NCBI RefSeq assembly: GCF_029581355.1
Contig: NZ_CP120849.1
Span: 4,372,501 to 4,436,500 of the forward strand
DNA: 64,000 bases
Direction of reading: 5' to 3'
From: Parabacteroides chongii
Lineage (GTDB): Bacteria > Bacteroidota > Bacteroidia > Bacteroidales > Tannerellaceae
Under the pieces are notes generated by a model. The model worked only from the letters and a program-made list of their open reading frames with translations, made no database searches and had not been told where the DNA came from. Of the stretch, positions 34,286 through 43,417 are shown one piece after another. The position numbers and the translations under genes were made by a program. Positions within the stretch are counted from its first letter, which is position 1; each line of letters starts with the position of its first letter.

Positions 34286-35184
34286 TTATAAGACTCAGTG
34301 AAATATTTATAAATCACCTCGGATATAGAGGCTATGATCTTTGCATTTGTTTCCATGCTCTCATTCGAATCTTTGATGAATACAGCAACAGTGTATCTGC
34401 TTCCATTCGGGAGCAGAACAAAACCGATATCGTTTGTTCCAATGAATTGTCCCTTTGCATTCTGATCGCTGGTACCGGTTTTGTGTCCTATCACTGCGTC
34501 AGTTTTTAATAATGGCTGGGGGAGACGGTCTTTTCCGGTTTCACATTCGATCATGATGTTTTTGAGGAATTCCTGATATTCATCTTTGAATAATGACCGG
34601 GTAAGTAGAATTTCTAATAAACGGGCAGCTTCCAACGGTGTACTCCAGTTCAGGTAGCAAGCAGATAAATCCTGATGCATATCATCTTCGGTGATTACAA
34701 TGGAAAATTGCTGTATACCTAATGAACGGATATATTTGTCCGCAACTGAAGGACCACCTATATATTTGAATAAGACGTCGCAGGCAATATTGTCACTTAG
34801 CTGAATAATGTATTTCAACAGTTCGCTGATCGGAAGGGAAATATTACCCTGGGGATATTTATCGCGTAACGGACTGTAAGTGTTTTCAATTATATCCTCT
34901 TTCTCAATCCGTATTGGGGTATCGAGAGGCAGATTATTTTGCTGCAGGTAATTGAGCACCGCCAATGCCTGATGAAACTTGAATACACTCATCATCGGAT
35001 ACCGGTCTTCATTATTAATGGTAACAGTATCTTTACCATTTAATATGATACCTACACCTATCCGGGCTTTTTTATCTTTGATAATTTCCTGAATATTGGC
35101 TTTTAATTGCTCAGATTGTGCTTGTAAACCAGTTATGTAACAGAGGCTGCAAAGAGCGAGAAGAATAATACGTATGTGTTTCAT
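34282..35184 (-). CDS. Class A beta-lactamase, subclass A2 (CblA/CfxA-like)
   Basis: A 300-residue serine beta-lactamase with a signal peptide (about 1-22, ending in LQAQ). The active-site motifs are complete: SVFK (Ser66, Lys69), SDN (130-132), the omega-loop Glu166 in TEDDMHQD, and KTG (235-237). The residue context (SVFKFHQALAVLNYL, NTYSPLRDKYP) is that of subclass A2 enzymes such as CblA of Bacteroides and CfxA, which are cephalosporinases. The preceding gene ends 20 bases upstream, so it is co-transcribed with a membrane-bound regulator. It is native-looking in composition, without mobile-element marks. Confidence 0.93.
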   Translation of the reverse strand: MKHIRIILLALCSLCYITGLQAQSEQLKANIQEIIKDKKARIGVGIILNGKDTVTINNEDRYPMMSVFKFHQALAVLNYLQQNNLPLDTPIRIEKEDIIENTYSPLRDKYPQGNISLPISELLKYIIQLSDNIACDVLFKYIGGPSVADKYIRSLGIQQFSIVITEDDMHQDLSACYLNWSTPLEAARLLEILLTRSLFKDEYQEFLKNIMIECETGKDRLPQPLLKTDAVIGHKTGTSDQNAKGQFIGTNDIGFVLLPNGSRYTVAVFIKDSNESMETNAKIIASISEVIYKYFTESYN

Positions 35185-35204
35185 GAATATAAAATAAATA
35201 GCTT

Positions 35205-36122
35205 TTATACCGCAAGGCTTTCTTTTATTTCCAACTGATAAGCTCTTCCTCTGTCGGTCGTTATTTTCAGATTGCTGTTATCCTCCACCAACGGACGCAG
35301 GCGGCGGATCAAAGTGTTCAGTGTTTCGTCGGCATTGTCTTTACCCGGCCATAGCGTATCACAGATATCTGCTCTGGGCAGGATATGAGAGGAGGAAAGG
35401 AAAAACATTTCCATAACCTTATATTGTTGCGGGGTAAGTTTCAATTTCTCCCGGTCTTCTTTATAGAAGCAGGCATGGCGACAAGAGAATGTAAGATTAC
35501 CGAAAACCAGTGTTTTCTCTTCTTGTGGCAGACTTGTGCTTCTGCGACGGAATAAAAAGATAGAAAGGGCACCGGACAGGATAGCTGCTATCAGCAGTAC
35601 TAAAGGAGTCCGTTTGTCTGTAAGTGCCAGAATATCCTTAGTCGAATAATTGATATATCCTTGAAAAGAGATACCCAATTCTTCTTGTGATGCTTCGGGG
35701 AGATTTAAATTAGCGCTCAGCCAGATAACGGTATCGCTTGCCAGGTAATTCTGTGTCTGATCTTTTTCAGGTGTTACGTATGCAATAGATTTATCCGTCG
35801 CTTTCTTATTTTTTACGTGAACGATAATACCGCTTTTCTCTTTCAGCTGTTCAAACTTCAATGCTTCGGCAAAATCTTTATTATAACTCTCGATAGAAAC
35901 CGGATTTCCGAAAACGGCAGACAAGCGCGAATAAGTCTTGAGTGTATCCTGGTTCATCCATTGTTCGGAGTTTTGCATAATGGTCTGCTGCAATGCCTGG
36001 TTCAGATCCGAAACGATTGCTTTCTGTGTTTCCGAATAATTGTGAAAGCCGAAACTGAATGATAGTACAAGCATGCAGGCTGTAAAAATAACCGATAGAT
36101 TTGCTGCTAACCGTGTGTTCAT
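35205..36122 (-). CDS. Membrane-anchored winged-helix transcription regulator
   Basis: A 305-residue protein with an N-terminal TM (about 8-26), a periplasmic sensor domain (about 30-165), a second TM (about 172-190) and a C-terminal OmpR/PhoB-type winged-helix domain (about 205-300) with LTPQQYKVMEMFF and RRLRPLVEDN segments. It is thus a one-component regulator that could sense the periplasm, in the manner of ToxR-type proteins though with the domain order reversed. It lies just upstream of, and in operon with, the beta-lactamase gene. Confidence 0.85.
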   Translation of the reverse strand: MNTRLAANLSVIFTACMLVLSFSFGFHNYSETQKAIVSDLNQALQQTIMQNSEQWMNQDTLKTYSRLSAVFGNPVSIESYNKDFAEALKFEQLKEKSGIIVHVKNKKATDKSIAYVTPEKDQTQNYLASDTVIWLSANLNLPEASQEELGISFQGYINYSTKDILALTDKRTPLVLLIAAILSGALSIFLFRRRSTSLPQEEKTLVFGNLTFSCRHACFYKEDREKLKLTPQQYKVMEMFFLSSSHILPRADICDTLWPGKDNADETLNTLIRRLRPLVEDNSNLKITTDRGRAYQLEIKESLAV

Positions 36123-36187
36123 CGTTTTTCTTTTATTAACGCCCGAAGATAAGAATTTATTGTAAGATTCGGATAAATAAAAATTAG

Positions 36188-36195
36188 TACCTTTG
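36188..36195 (+). promoter_or_regulatory. -7 promoter box of the UvrD/PcrA helicase gene
   Basis: TACCTTTG matches TAnnTTTG and lies 23 bases before the GTG start at 36218. Confidence 0.5.
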
Positions 36196-36217
36196 TATTC
36201 CTAAAAAGAGAAGGTAC

Positions 36218-38554
36218 GTGGAAGAATATCTGGATCAACTAAATGAGAGTCAGCGCGAAGCTGTTATATATAACGAGGGGCCGTCGCTGGTGATTGCCGG
36301 CGCCGGTTCCGGTAAGACAAGAGTACTTACTTATAAGATTGCTTATTTGATACATTTGGAGTTACCTCCTCAAAGCATTCTGGCACTTACTTTTACCAAC
36401 AAAGCAGCACGTGAAATGAAAGAACGTATTGCTAAGATAACCGGTGACCAGACGGCACGCCGGTTGTGGATGGGAACGTTCCACTCGATCTTTTCACGCA
36501 TTCTTCGTTATGAAGCAGAACATATCGGTTATCCTTCCAATTTCACGATTTACGATGCTGCCGATTCGAAAAGTTTATTGAAGGCTATTATCAAAGAGAT
36601 GCAGCTGGACGACAAAGTGTATCGTATCGGAATGATACAAAGCCGCATTTCGAATGCTAAGAATGCGCTGGTTACCTGGAAGGCTTACGAGCAGTCCAAG
36701 GAGTTGATACAACACGATATAGATTCGAAAGTCCCTTTGTTGCGTGAAATATATAAACGTTATCAGAATCGTTGCCAGCAGGCAGGAGCGATGGATTTCG
36801 ACGATTTGTTGCTTCAAACGAATATCCTGTTCCGCGATCATCCGCAGGTATTGGATAAATACCGTAGCTTTTTTCAGTTTGTATTGGTCGACGAGTATCA
36901 GGATACCAACTTTGCCCAGCATTTGATCGTCCAGAAGCTTTGTGAGCAACACCGCCGTATTTGTGTGGTGGGAGATGATGCTCAGAGTATCTATTCTTTC
37001 CGCGGAGCCAATATCGATAATATCCTGCAATTCAAAAATCAATATCCGGGTTGCCGTATCTTTAAACTGGAACGTAATTATCGTTCTACACAGAATATTG
37101 TGAATGCAGCAAACAGCTTGATCCATAAAAATAAAGAACAGATATTCAAGAACGTATATTCAGAAAAGGAGCAAGGCAGTAAAGTCCGTGTCTCTTCTTC
37201 CTATTCCGATTATGAAGAAGGATACGCTGTGGCCGCTATGATCAATGAAATGCGGATGCGCAAGGATTATGATTATTCCGAATTTGCCATCCTGTACCGG
37301 ACAAATGCCCAGTCTCGTATTTTGGAAGAGGCGCTTCGCAAAAGAGGAATACCTTATAAGATATACGGCGGTTTGTCTTTCTATCAGCGTAAAGAGGTGA
37401 AAGATGTGATTTCATATTTACGTCTGATTATCAATCCTCATGATGAGGAAGCATTCAAACGTGTTATTAATTATCCATCGAGAGGGATCGGGGACACGAC
37501 GGTTAATAAAATAATTAGTGCTGCGACCGAAAATAACGTAAGTCTTTGGACGGTTTTGAATGCTCCAATAGACTATGCGTTGCCGATCAATAGCGGTACA
37601 GCGAAGAAATTATCTGATTTCCGTGAAATGATCGAACGTTTTATACAAGAGAATGAACGTCTTTCCGCAGAAGAAATGGCGGCAATGGTTGTGAAGGAAA
37701 GCGGAATAGTCAGTTCACTTTTTCAGGATCGTTCGGTAGAAGGAATCAGTAAGCAGGAGAATCTGCAGGAATTATTGAAAGGTATCGCTGAGTTCTGTGA
37801 ACTGAGACGTGAGGAAGGTGTCGAACAGGTTTCTTTGGCGGACTTCCTTTCCGAAGTATCTTTGTTGACCGATCAGGATAATGACAAAGACGAACAGGCG
37901 AATAAAGTAACTATGATGACGGTTCATGCAGCCAAAGGTTTGGAATTCAGAAATGTGTTTGTTGTCGGTTTGGAAGAAGAGTTGTTCCCGTCCTCTATGT
38001 CGAAAGATAATCCGCGTGCGGTGGAGGAAGAACGCCGTTTATTTTATGTGGCAATCACTCGTGCCGAGGAAAACTGTGTGCTGACTTATGCGAAAAGCCG
38101 CTTTCGGAACGGACAGAGTGCCATGTGTTCTCCCAGTCGTTTCCTGAAAGATATCGATGTGCAATTTTTGGAACTTCCGGCTGATACGTCGGCAGATACG
38201 TTTGCTGCTGCTCGCGAACGGTTCGAGCGTCCGGCTTTTTCTTCTCCGTTCCAGCAGCCGCGGGCTGTGGAGAAAGAAGAATCTTCTTTCATTTCTCCGG
38301 TGGCGCAGGCACAGCAACGTCAGCGTCTGACAAGAGTAGAAACAGCAACTTCCAAGCCTGTGACGTCTTCTGCCCCCGTATCCGATCTTTCCGGCTTACG
38401 TGTCGGAGCCAAAGTACGTCATGATCGTTTCGGTGAAGGAGAGGTTATTGCTATTGAGGGAGATGGTGGCAATGCTAAAGCAACGGTGGCATTCATCCAT
38501 TTTGGACAAAAGCAATTGCTACTAAAGTTTGCCCGGTTGACAATTGTTGAATAA
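36218..38554 (+). CDS. uvrD: UvrD/PcrA-family ATP-dependent DNA helicase
   Basis: A 778-residue superfamily 1A 3'-5' helicase. Walker A is AGAGSGKT (27-34), motif Ia follows with ALTFTNKAAREMKERI, motif II is DEYQDTN (about 226), and the C-terminal half has LERNYRSTQNI, TMMTVHAAKGLEF and RRLFYVAITRA. The extreme C-terminus (VGAKVRHDRFGEGEVIAIEG) is the small Tudor-like domain of PcrA. It works in nucleotide-excision repair, mismatch repair and fork clearance. The start is a GTG preceded by AGAGAAGG. It is divergent from the regulator gene and convergent with the TlpA-like gene. Confidence 0.93.
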   Translation: MEEYLDQLNESQREAVIYNEGPSLVIAGAGSGKTRVLTYKIAYLIHLELPPQSILALTFTNKAAREMKERIAKITGDQTARRLWMGTFHSIFSRILRYEAEHIGYPSNFTIYDAADSKSLLKAIIKEMQLDDKVYRIGMIQSRISNAKNALVTWKAYEQSKELIQHDIDSKVPLLREIYKRYQNRCQQAGAMDFDDLLLQTNILFRDHPQVLDKYRSFFQFVLVDEYQDTNFAQHLIVQKLCEQHRRICVVGDDAQSIYSFRGANIDNILQFKNQYPGCRIFKLERNYRSTQNIVNAANSLIHKNKEQIFKNVYSEKEQGSKVRVSSSYSDYEEGYAVAAMINEMRMRKDYDYSEFAILYRTNAQSRILEEALRKRGIPYKIYGGLSFYQRKEVKDVISYLRLIINPHDEEAFKRVINYPSRGIGDTTVNKIISAATENNVSLWTVLNAPIDYALPINSGTAKKLSDFREMIERFIQENERLSAEEMAAMVVKESGIVSSLFQDRSVEGISKQENLQELLKGIAEFCELRREEGVEQVSLADFLSEVSLLTDQDNDKDEQANKVTMMTVHAAKGLEFRNVFVVGLEEELFPSSMSKDNPRAVEEERRLFYVAITRAEENCVLTYAKSRFRNGQSAMCSPSRFLKDIDVQFLELPADTSADTFAAARERFERPAFSSPFQQPRAVEKEESSFISPVAQAQQRQRLTRVETATSKPVTSSAPVSDLSGLRVGAKVRHDRFGEGEVIAIEGDGGNAKATVAFIHFGQKQLLLKFARLTIVE

Positions 38555-38555
38555 G

Positions 38556-40025
38556 TTATAACAGGTTGTTTATTTTTTGTTTGGTATGTGGGTTGCTGGG
38601 GCGTACCACTGTTCCGTAATCCACAATAACTCCTTCGCGGTTGATCAACAGGTAGTGAGGATACCCTTTTAGTGCCAGTCGATTTTGTATTTTCAAAAAC
38701 GAGTTATTATCAGTCATGTCGGTATAATGCAAGCATTCTATTCCGGACTGTTTGAGTTCTTGTCGTTTGATAATATCTTCATATGTTTTTTTGTCTTCTT
38801 TAGAACCACTGGCACAGATGCTTATCATGGCAACATCTTCCAGAGAATATTCTTTACGAAGTTTTTTTAATGGCTCCATTTCTGCTAAACAAGGTGGGCA
38901 AAAGGTTGTCCAAAAGTCTATATAGATAACTTTCCCTTTATGTTTGTCTAATATATCATAGATCGGTTTCATGTAATCCATATGAGTTTCTAAAACCTGT
39001 TTGTCGGAATAATTGCCGTAAAGCATGTAGTCGGATACGGTACGCGGATTTTTTAGAAAGTCTTTTTTATTTTGGAAAGCCGCATGAAGTGTCTGCTTTA
39101 AAACCGGGATATGTACGATTGAGTCCAGTTGGCCCCGTCGTTGGGAGAAGAGTAAAGTGTCGTTAGCCTCCAATGATTGGGAGACGGATGCTGCAAAAAT
39201 ATACTGTTTGGTATTCTTTCCAGTTGGATAGTTTATAAAGTCATCGAACGTAGCTCTCTTATTTTCTTTGTAGAAGGTCTTGCTGAAGATAAAAGAGTTG
39301 ACGACTTCTGCCAATTTGAATATGTTGGATGGAATAATTTCGCCTTCGAAAAGGGAGTCCGTTTTAGCTAATAGCTCCTGTTCGTTGTATCCGGATATAT
39401 CTTTTTTTCTCCAAAGTTGTTCGTTTAGGTAGTCGATCAAACATCTATAATAATCAATCTTTAATAATTTGTCGGTATATTCCTGGATTACATTGTCTGG
39501 CTGGAAGGTTTCGATAAATTCCTGTCTGCGTTTTAAACGTTGCTGATATTCTTGCTGAAGTTCTTTATTGAATGCTTCCGGCTCTTGATCCCGTCGGATA
39601 GAATAGACTTCTATGTAATAACGTCCGCTTTGTGCAAACATATTTATCAGTTGATTCCTTTTCTCTTCATTTCCGAATACTTTTGGATTTAATAAGTCTT
39701 TAAAATTTATTTCCACATGCAGGCTGTCGCCCGGACTGACGAGTAGGTGATCGGCATATTTATGGATTTGCACATTGCGCAGTTGTGCATATGGAGAAAA
39801 ACGAAACGAAAAACTTCCGTCTTCAGCAATAGGGACAATATACTTTGTCTCCTGGTCACGGAAAAACGGAACGATGAGTGTTAAGTCTTTTTCCTGCGGG
39901 TAAAAATCACTGTTCAAGACTTTTCCGGTAATAATAACTTTCTTCGAGTAATCCTTATATTCTTTGTCGGATGAATTACAAGACAGGCATAAAAAAGGAA
40001 TCAGAGGAAATAACAGTCGTTTCAT
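38556..40025 (-). CDS. TlpA-like thioredoxin-fold lipoprotein
   Basis: A 489-residue lipoprotein with Cys16 in the lipobox LSCN. The N-terminal half has an Ig-like domain (about 30-110) and a helical domain (about 120-330). The C-terminal thioredoxin domain (about 345-489) has the active-site motif CPPC (376-379) and the cis-Pro segment near GYPHYLL. It probably catalyses periplasmic thiol-disulfide exchange at the membrane. It lies 234 bases downstream of the BlaI/M56 pair on the same strand. Confidence 0.87.
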   Translation of the reverse strand: MKRLLFPLIPFLCLSCNSSDKEYKDYSKKVIITGKVLNSDFYPQEKDLTLIVPFFRDQETKYIVPIAEDGSFSFRFSPYAQLRNVQIHKYADHLLVSPGDSLHVEINFKDLLNPKVFGNEEKRNQLINMFAQSGRYYIEVYSIRRDQEPEAFNKELQQEYQQRLKRRQEFIETFQPDNVIQEYTDKLLKIDYYRCLIDYLNEQLWRKKDISGYNEQELLAKTDSLFEGEIIPSNIFKLAEVVNSFIFSKTFYKENKRATFDDFINYPTGKNTKQYIFAASVSQSLEANDTLLFSQRRGQLDSIVHIPVLKQTLHAAFQNKKDFLKNPRTVSDYMLYGNYSDKQVLETHMDYMKPIYDILDKHKGKVIYIDFWTTFCPPCLAEMEPLKKLRKEYSLEDVAMISICASGSKEDKKTYEDIIKRQELKQSGIECLHYTDMTDNNSFLKIQNRLALKGYPHYLLINREGVIVDYGTVVRPSNPHTKQKINNLL

Positions 40026-40105
40026 GGTATTCGGGATTACAGGTACTTTGTAAACAAAAGTACGATTTTATATCGAGTAAGGAGTACGAATCTAATAAAA
40101 ATCTA

Positions 40106-40240
40106 TACTTTTGTAGTACTAACTACTAATAAATAAAAGTATTCCCTTTTTCGAGAGGGCGGGGCATGTTATCTTTATTATCGCCTGGCAGCATTTTGAA
40201 GATTTCATGCCTTCTTTGTGTCTACTCAAAAAAGGGAATA
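40106..40240. other. Promoter-like box followed by a long stem-loop; possible small RNA or MITE
   Basis: On the + strand TACTTTTG (40106-40113) matches a -7 box. Downstream lies a stem with arms 40140-40155 and 40225-40240 (15 of 16 pairs) and an inner stem GGCATG (40163-40168)/CATGCC (40206-40211). No gene is downstream on that strand. A short palindromic TAGTA...TACTA stretch (40114-40128) overlaps the start. Confidence 0.42.
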
Positions 40241-40258
40241 TGTGTTAAACCGGATTGA

Positions 40259-41626
40259 CTATTGTAATCTGAAAATAACAGGAACTGTATAAGCAATTCT
40301 TATAATTTCGCCATCCTTATTTTTACCCGGAGTCCATTTGGGCATTGACTTTGCAACCCGCACAGCTTCTGCATCTAAAGATGGAGAGACGCTGCGTGCT
40401 ACTTTGATATCTGATATACTACCGTCTTTTTCTACGATAAACGTCAGGGTCACTCTTCCTTCTTCTTTCTTTTCAAAAGCTTCAGCCGGATATTTTATAC
40501 TTGTGGCTAAAAACTGCAATAGTTTTCCCTGTCCACCAGGAAATTCAGGCATTACTTCACAAACAGTGTACACTTTATCATCCTGAGGTAGCGATACCTC
40601 CTCTGTTTTTTCCGGGACAAACTCGGGAGTCGTGACAGTAACAGGTGCTTTAGAGGCTTCCGTTGTCCGGTTATTTACAATCCGGGCCATTACATCGATG
40701 TTGTTGAATAGCAACATGGCAGCGGCCACCGGAATTAATGCCAGATACTTTACTTTTCCGACATTCTTCGTTCTTTTTTTGTTTAACATAGAAATTCTCT
40801 TTTTTAATGGTAAGACACTAAAATTATTATATAGATTTGCTATAGCCATATTTGAATGCTCCATTCCTATAAGGTGATACTGATATTCTTTTTTATTATA
40901 TCCGGCATACATAACCTCTTGATCTGCCAGATATTCCAGATTTATATTGATCTCCTTCTTAAAGTACCAGGCAAACGGATTTATCCAACAAATAATTGAA
41001 ACAAGTTCCCCAAGTAAAACATCGAAAGAATGCATTTGCCGGGTATGTGCCGTTTCATGCTGAAGTATTTCTCCCAGTACAAGTTTGTTTTGAGGTTTGG
41101 TTGGAATAAAGATCCATTTGAAGAAAGAGTAAGGTTCTTCTGTTTCCGGAATCAGACATACTTTAATTCCGTTTATCAAGCCCTTTTTACTCCGACGATA
41201 AGTGACGAACAAGTTTATCATTTCAGCAAAACACCGGATGGTTAAGACCAAGACTCCGGCTAAGTAAACTATGATAAAACAGTTCATTACGGCTTTTCCC
41301 CAATCTGTATTTACTTCCTCGGCTGTCTTGTTTATGTGGGTTGTTGCTTCGACGATAATATCTTTAGGTAAAATCGTTGAATAATAGGATACCATTTCCG
41401 ATATAGTCGGGCGTGTCGACAACCAATTGCTGATATCTGGCAATTGATATAGAAAAGCAACCAGTAACATACCTAATAACGTTATTCGTCTCAGTCCGAA
41501 AAATGTATCATTACGGAACAACAGACGGTAGCTTATATAAAGTAAAGCCAACGCCAGGTTTGCCTTGATAAAATAGATAAATAGCGGCGTCATAACAGTT
41601 TGCTTTTTAATATTCTTCGTTTTCAA
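40259..41626 (-). CDS. BlaR1/M56-family membrane peptidase with C-terminal TonB domain
   Basis: A 455-residue protein with four predicted TM segments (about 15-33, 46-62, 115-135 and about 295-315). The M56 zinc-peptidase motif HETAH (190-194) lies on the cytoplasmic side. The C-terminal region (about 355-455), with MPEFPGGQGKLLQFLATSIKYP, is a TonB C-terminal domain. M56 proteins sense envelope signals and cleave the BlaI-type repressor; the TonB end replaces the penicillin-sensor domain of staphylococcal BlaR1. The start overlaps the BlaI gene by 20 bases. Confidence 0.9.
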   Translation of the reverse strand: MKTKNIKKQTVMTPLFIYFIKANLALALLYISYRLLFRNDTFFGLRRITLLGMLLVAFLYQLPDISNWLSTRPTISEMVSYYSTILPKDIIVEATTHINKTAEEVNTDWGKAVMNCFIIVYLAGVLVLTIRCFAEMINLFVTYRRSKKGLINGIKVCLIPETEEPYSFFKWIFIPTKPQNKLVLGEILQHETAHTRQMHSFDVLLGELVSIICWINPFAWYFKKEININLEYLADQEVMYAGYNKKEYQYHLIGMEHSNMAIANLYNNFSVLPLKKRISMLNKKRTKNVGKVKYLALIPVAAAMLLFNNIDVMARIVNNRTTEASKAPVTVTTPEFVPEKTEEVSLPQDDKVYTVCEVMPEFPGGQGKLLQFLATSIKYPAEAFEKKEEGRVTLTFIVEKDGSISDIKVARSVSPSLDAEAVRVAKSMPKWTPGKNKDGEIIRIAYTVPVIFRLQ

Positions 41627-41969
41627 TCAAATCCATCAGATCCTGCAAGTCGCTTTTGGACAGCTTCCGGTCTTTCACAAAGAAAGATACCATTTCCTTA
41701 TACGAACCGGTGAAATAATCTCTGACCACATTCGACATAAAGGTCCGCTTGTATTCCGTTTCCTTGACCAACGGGGAAAATTCGGTAATCGTTCCGTACT
41801 TTTTCGGAGAAACATATTTTTTGCGCTCCAAATTGCGTATAACGGAGGCGACACTGGTATAAGGAGGACGAGGTTCCGGTATTTCATTCAGTATGTCCCG
41901 AATGAAACAAGGCCCTAACTTCCATATATACAACATAATCTCTTCTTCTTGTGCTGTCAATCGTTTCAT
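41607..41969 (-). CDS. blaI: BlaI/MecI-family repressor
   Basis: A 120-residue winged-helix repressor of the penicillinase-repressor family: LTAQEEEIMLYIWKLGP opens the HTH, and PPYTSVASVIRNLERKKYV is the recognition region. The helical C-terminus serves dimerisation. BlaI/MecI proteins are inactivated when cleaved by the partner M56 peptidase. Here the partner is encoded directly downstream, with a 20-base overlap. A palindrome upstream at 42015-42031 is a plausible operator. Confidence 0.9.
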   Translation of the reverse strand: MKRLTAQEEEIMLYIWKLGPCFIRDILNEIPEPRPPYTSVASVIRNLERKKYVSPKKYGTITEFSPLVKETEYKRTFMSNVVRDYFTGSYKEMVSFFVKDRKLSKSDLQDLMDLIENEEY

Positions 41970-42014
41970 TTATTCGTAATTTTCTGATTAATAGTCTACT
42001 ATTTTTTAGCAAAT

Positions 42015-42031
42015 CTACTAATATTTAGTAG
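42015..42031. promoter_or_regulatory. Palindromic operator candidate for the BlaI-type repressor
   Basis: CTACTAA (42015-42021) and TTAGTAG (42025-42031) form a perfect 7-bp inverted repeat with a 3-base centre, containing TACTA...TAGTA half-sites as in known BlaI/MecI operators (there separated by 6 bases, here 5). A second imperfect site, ATAGT-CT-ACTAT, lies at 41991-42002, nearer the gene. The position, 22-62 bases upstream of the reverse-strand blaI start, fits autorepression. Confidence 0.6.
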
Positions 42032-42120
42032 TAATGCAAGGGGAGAGCTTGTAAATATTGTTAATTGACAAAGAATGAGTGTTTACAAGTGGATGGATAG
42101 TATATTATGAAATATAACAT

Positions 42121-42129
42121 TATCTTTGC
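42121..42129 (+). promoter_or_regulatory. -7 promoter box of nspC
   Basis: TATCTTTGC matches the Bacteroidales -7 consensus and lies 25 bases before the ATG at 42154. Confidence 0.5.
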
Positions 42130-42153
42130 TGCTTATTTAATAGAAAAGAGTAA

Positions 42154-43293
42154 ATGATCGATTTCAATGTAATACCATCTCCTTGTTATGTGATGGAAGA
42201 GAAACTGCTCCGTAATAATCTGTCACTTATTAAGAGTGTGAAGGAGCGGGCAGGAGTGAATATAATTCTTGCATTCAAAGCATTCGCTTTATGGAAATCT
42301 TTTCCGATCGTTCGTGAATATATACCGTATTCAACAGCCAGTTCGAAGTTTGAAGCACAGTTGGCTTTTGAAGAAATGGGAAGTCCGGCTCATACATATT
42401 CACCGGCTTATACAGAAGCTGATTTTCCTGCCATATTGAAATATAGCAGTCATATAACTTTCAACTCGTTGTCTCAGTTCGAACGTTTTTATCCGATGGT
42501 AAAAGCGGATGGGAATCGTGTCTCATGCGGCTTGCGTATCAATCCGGAATATTCGGATGTGGAAACAGAGTTGTATAATCCTTGTGCACCGGGTTCGAGA
42601 ATGGGCGTTATTTCCGATCTTTTAGGAGATAAGTTGCCGGAAGGAGTGGAAGGGTTGCATTTCCATACACTTTGTGAATCTTCTTCATATGATCTGGAAA
42701 AAACATTAGGGGAAGTGGAAAAACGTTTCGCTCGTTTTTTACCACATATCAAATGGTTGAATATGGGAGGCGGACATTTGATGACACGTAAAGGATACGA
42801 TACGGAACATCTGATAGCTTTACTTCAGTCTTTCAAGGCTAAGTATCCTAATTTAGAGATTATTATGGAGCCAGGAAGTGCTTTTGCCTGGCAAACGGGA
42901 TTCCTGTTGACTACTGTGGTGGATATCGTAGAGAATCATGGTATAAAAACTGCTATTATCGATGCTTCATTTACCTGCCATATGCCGGACTGTCTGGAAA
43001 TGCCGTATAAACCGGCTATCCGTAATGCCACTGACGCGGTCGAAGGGAAACCGACTTATCGTATCGGCGGAAACAGTTGTCTGAGTGGTGATTATATGGG
43101 CGACTGGTCGTTTGAGGAACCGTTGAAAATAGGTGATAAGATCATTTTTGAAGATATGATCCATTATACGATCGTAAAGACATCCATGTTCAATGGTATC
43201 CCGCATCCGTCATTGGCTCTTTGGAGCAAAGACGACGAATTAATAATATACAGGACATTTGGTTATGAGGATTATAAAGGGAGAAACAGTTGA
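42154..43293 (+). CDS. nspC: Carboxynorspermidine decarboxylase
   Basis: A 379-residue fold-type III PLP decarboxylase. The PLP lysine lies in AFKAFAL (Lys42). Further segments are HFHTLCES, the glycine-rich phosphate loop MGGGHLMT and EPGSAFAWQTG. NspC makes norspermidine or spermidine from the carboxylated form in the aspartate-semialdehyde polyamine pathway used in Bacteroidota. The partner dehydrogenase is not in the window. It is a single-gene unit with its own -7 box; ftsY follows after 124 bases. Confidence 0.92.
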   Translation: MIDFNVIPSPCYVMEEKLLRNNLSLIKSVKERAGVNIILAFKAFALWKSFPIVREYIPYSTASSKFEAQLAFEEMGSPAHTYSPAYTEADFPAILKYSSHITFNSLSQFERFYPMVKADGNRVSCGLRINPEYSDVETELYNPCAPGSRMGVISDLLGDKLPEGVEGLHFHTLCESSSYDLEKTLGEVEKRFARFLPHIKWLNMGGGHLMTRKGYDTEHLIALLQSFKAKYPNLEIIMEPGSAFAWQTGFLLTTVVDIVENHGIKTAIIDASFTCHMPDCLEMPYKPAIRNATDAVEGKPTYRIGGNSCLSGDYMGDWSFEEPLKIGDKIIFEDMIHYTIVKTSMFNGIPHPSLALWSKDDELIIYRTFGYEDYKGRNS

Positions 43294-43302
43294 CAGGTGA
43301 TA

Positions 43303-43350
43303 GTTGACAGTTGACAGATTTTGGATAACTTTCCACTGTCAACTGTCAAC
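43303..43350. repeat. Inverted repeat of TTGACAG units
   Basis: GTTGACAGTTGACAG (43303-43317) is the complement of CTGTCAACTGTCAAC (43336-43350), with an 18-base loop; more TTGACAG units flank both sides. It may end transcription of nspC. TTGACAG-type tandem repeats are widespread between Bacteroidales genes, from general knowledge. Confidence 0.55.
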
Positions 43351-43378
43351 TGTCTACTAAAAAAGTTGTAACTTAGCG

Positions 43379-43386
43379 GTCTCATT
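43379..43386 (+). promoter_or_regulatory. -7-like box before ftsY
   Basis: TAACTTAG differs by one base from TAnnTTTG; it lies 31 bases before the ATG at 43418. Confidence 0.38.
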
Positions 43387-43417
43387 CTAAGCAGAAATAA
43401 ATTAAGCGGATTAATAT

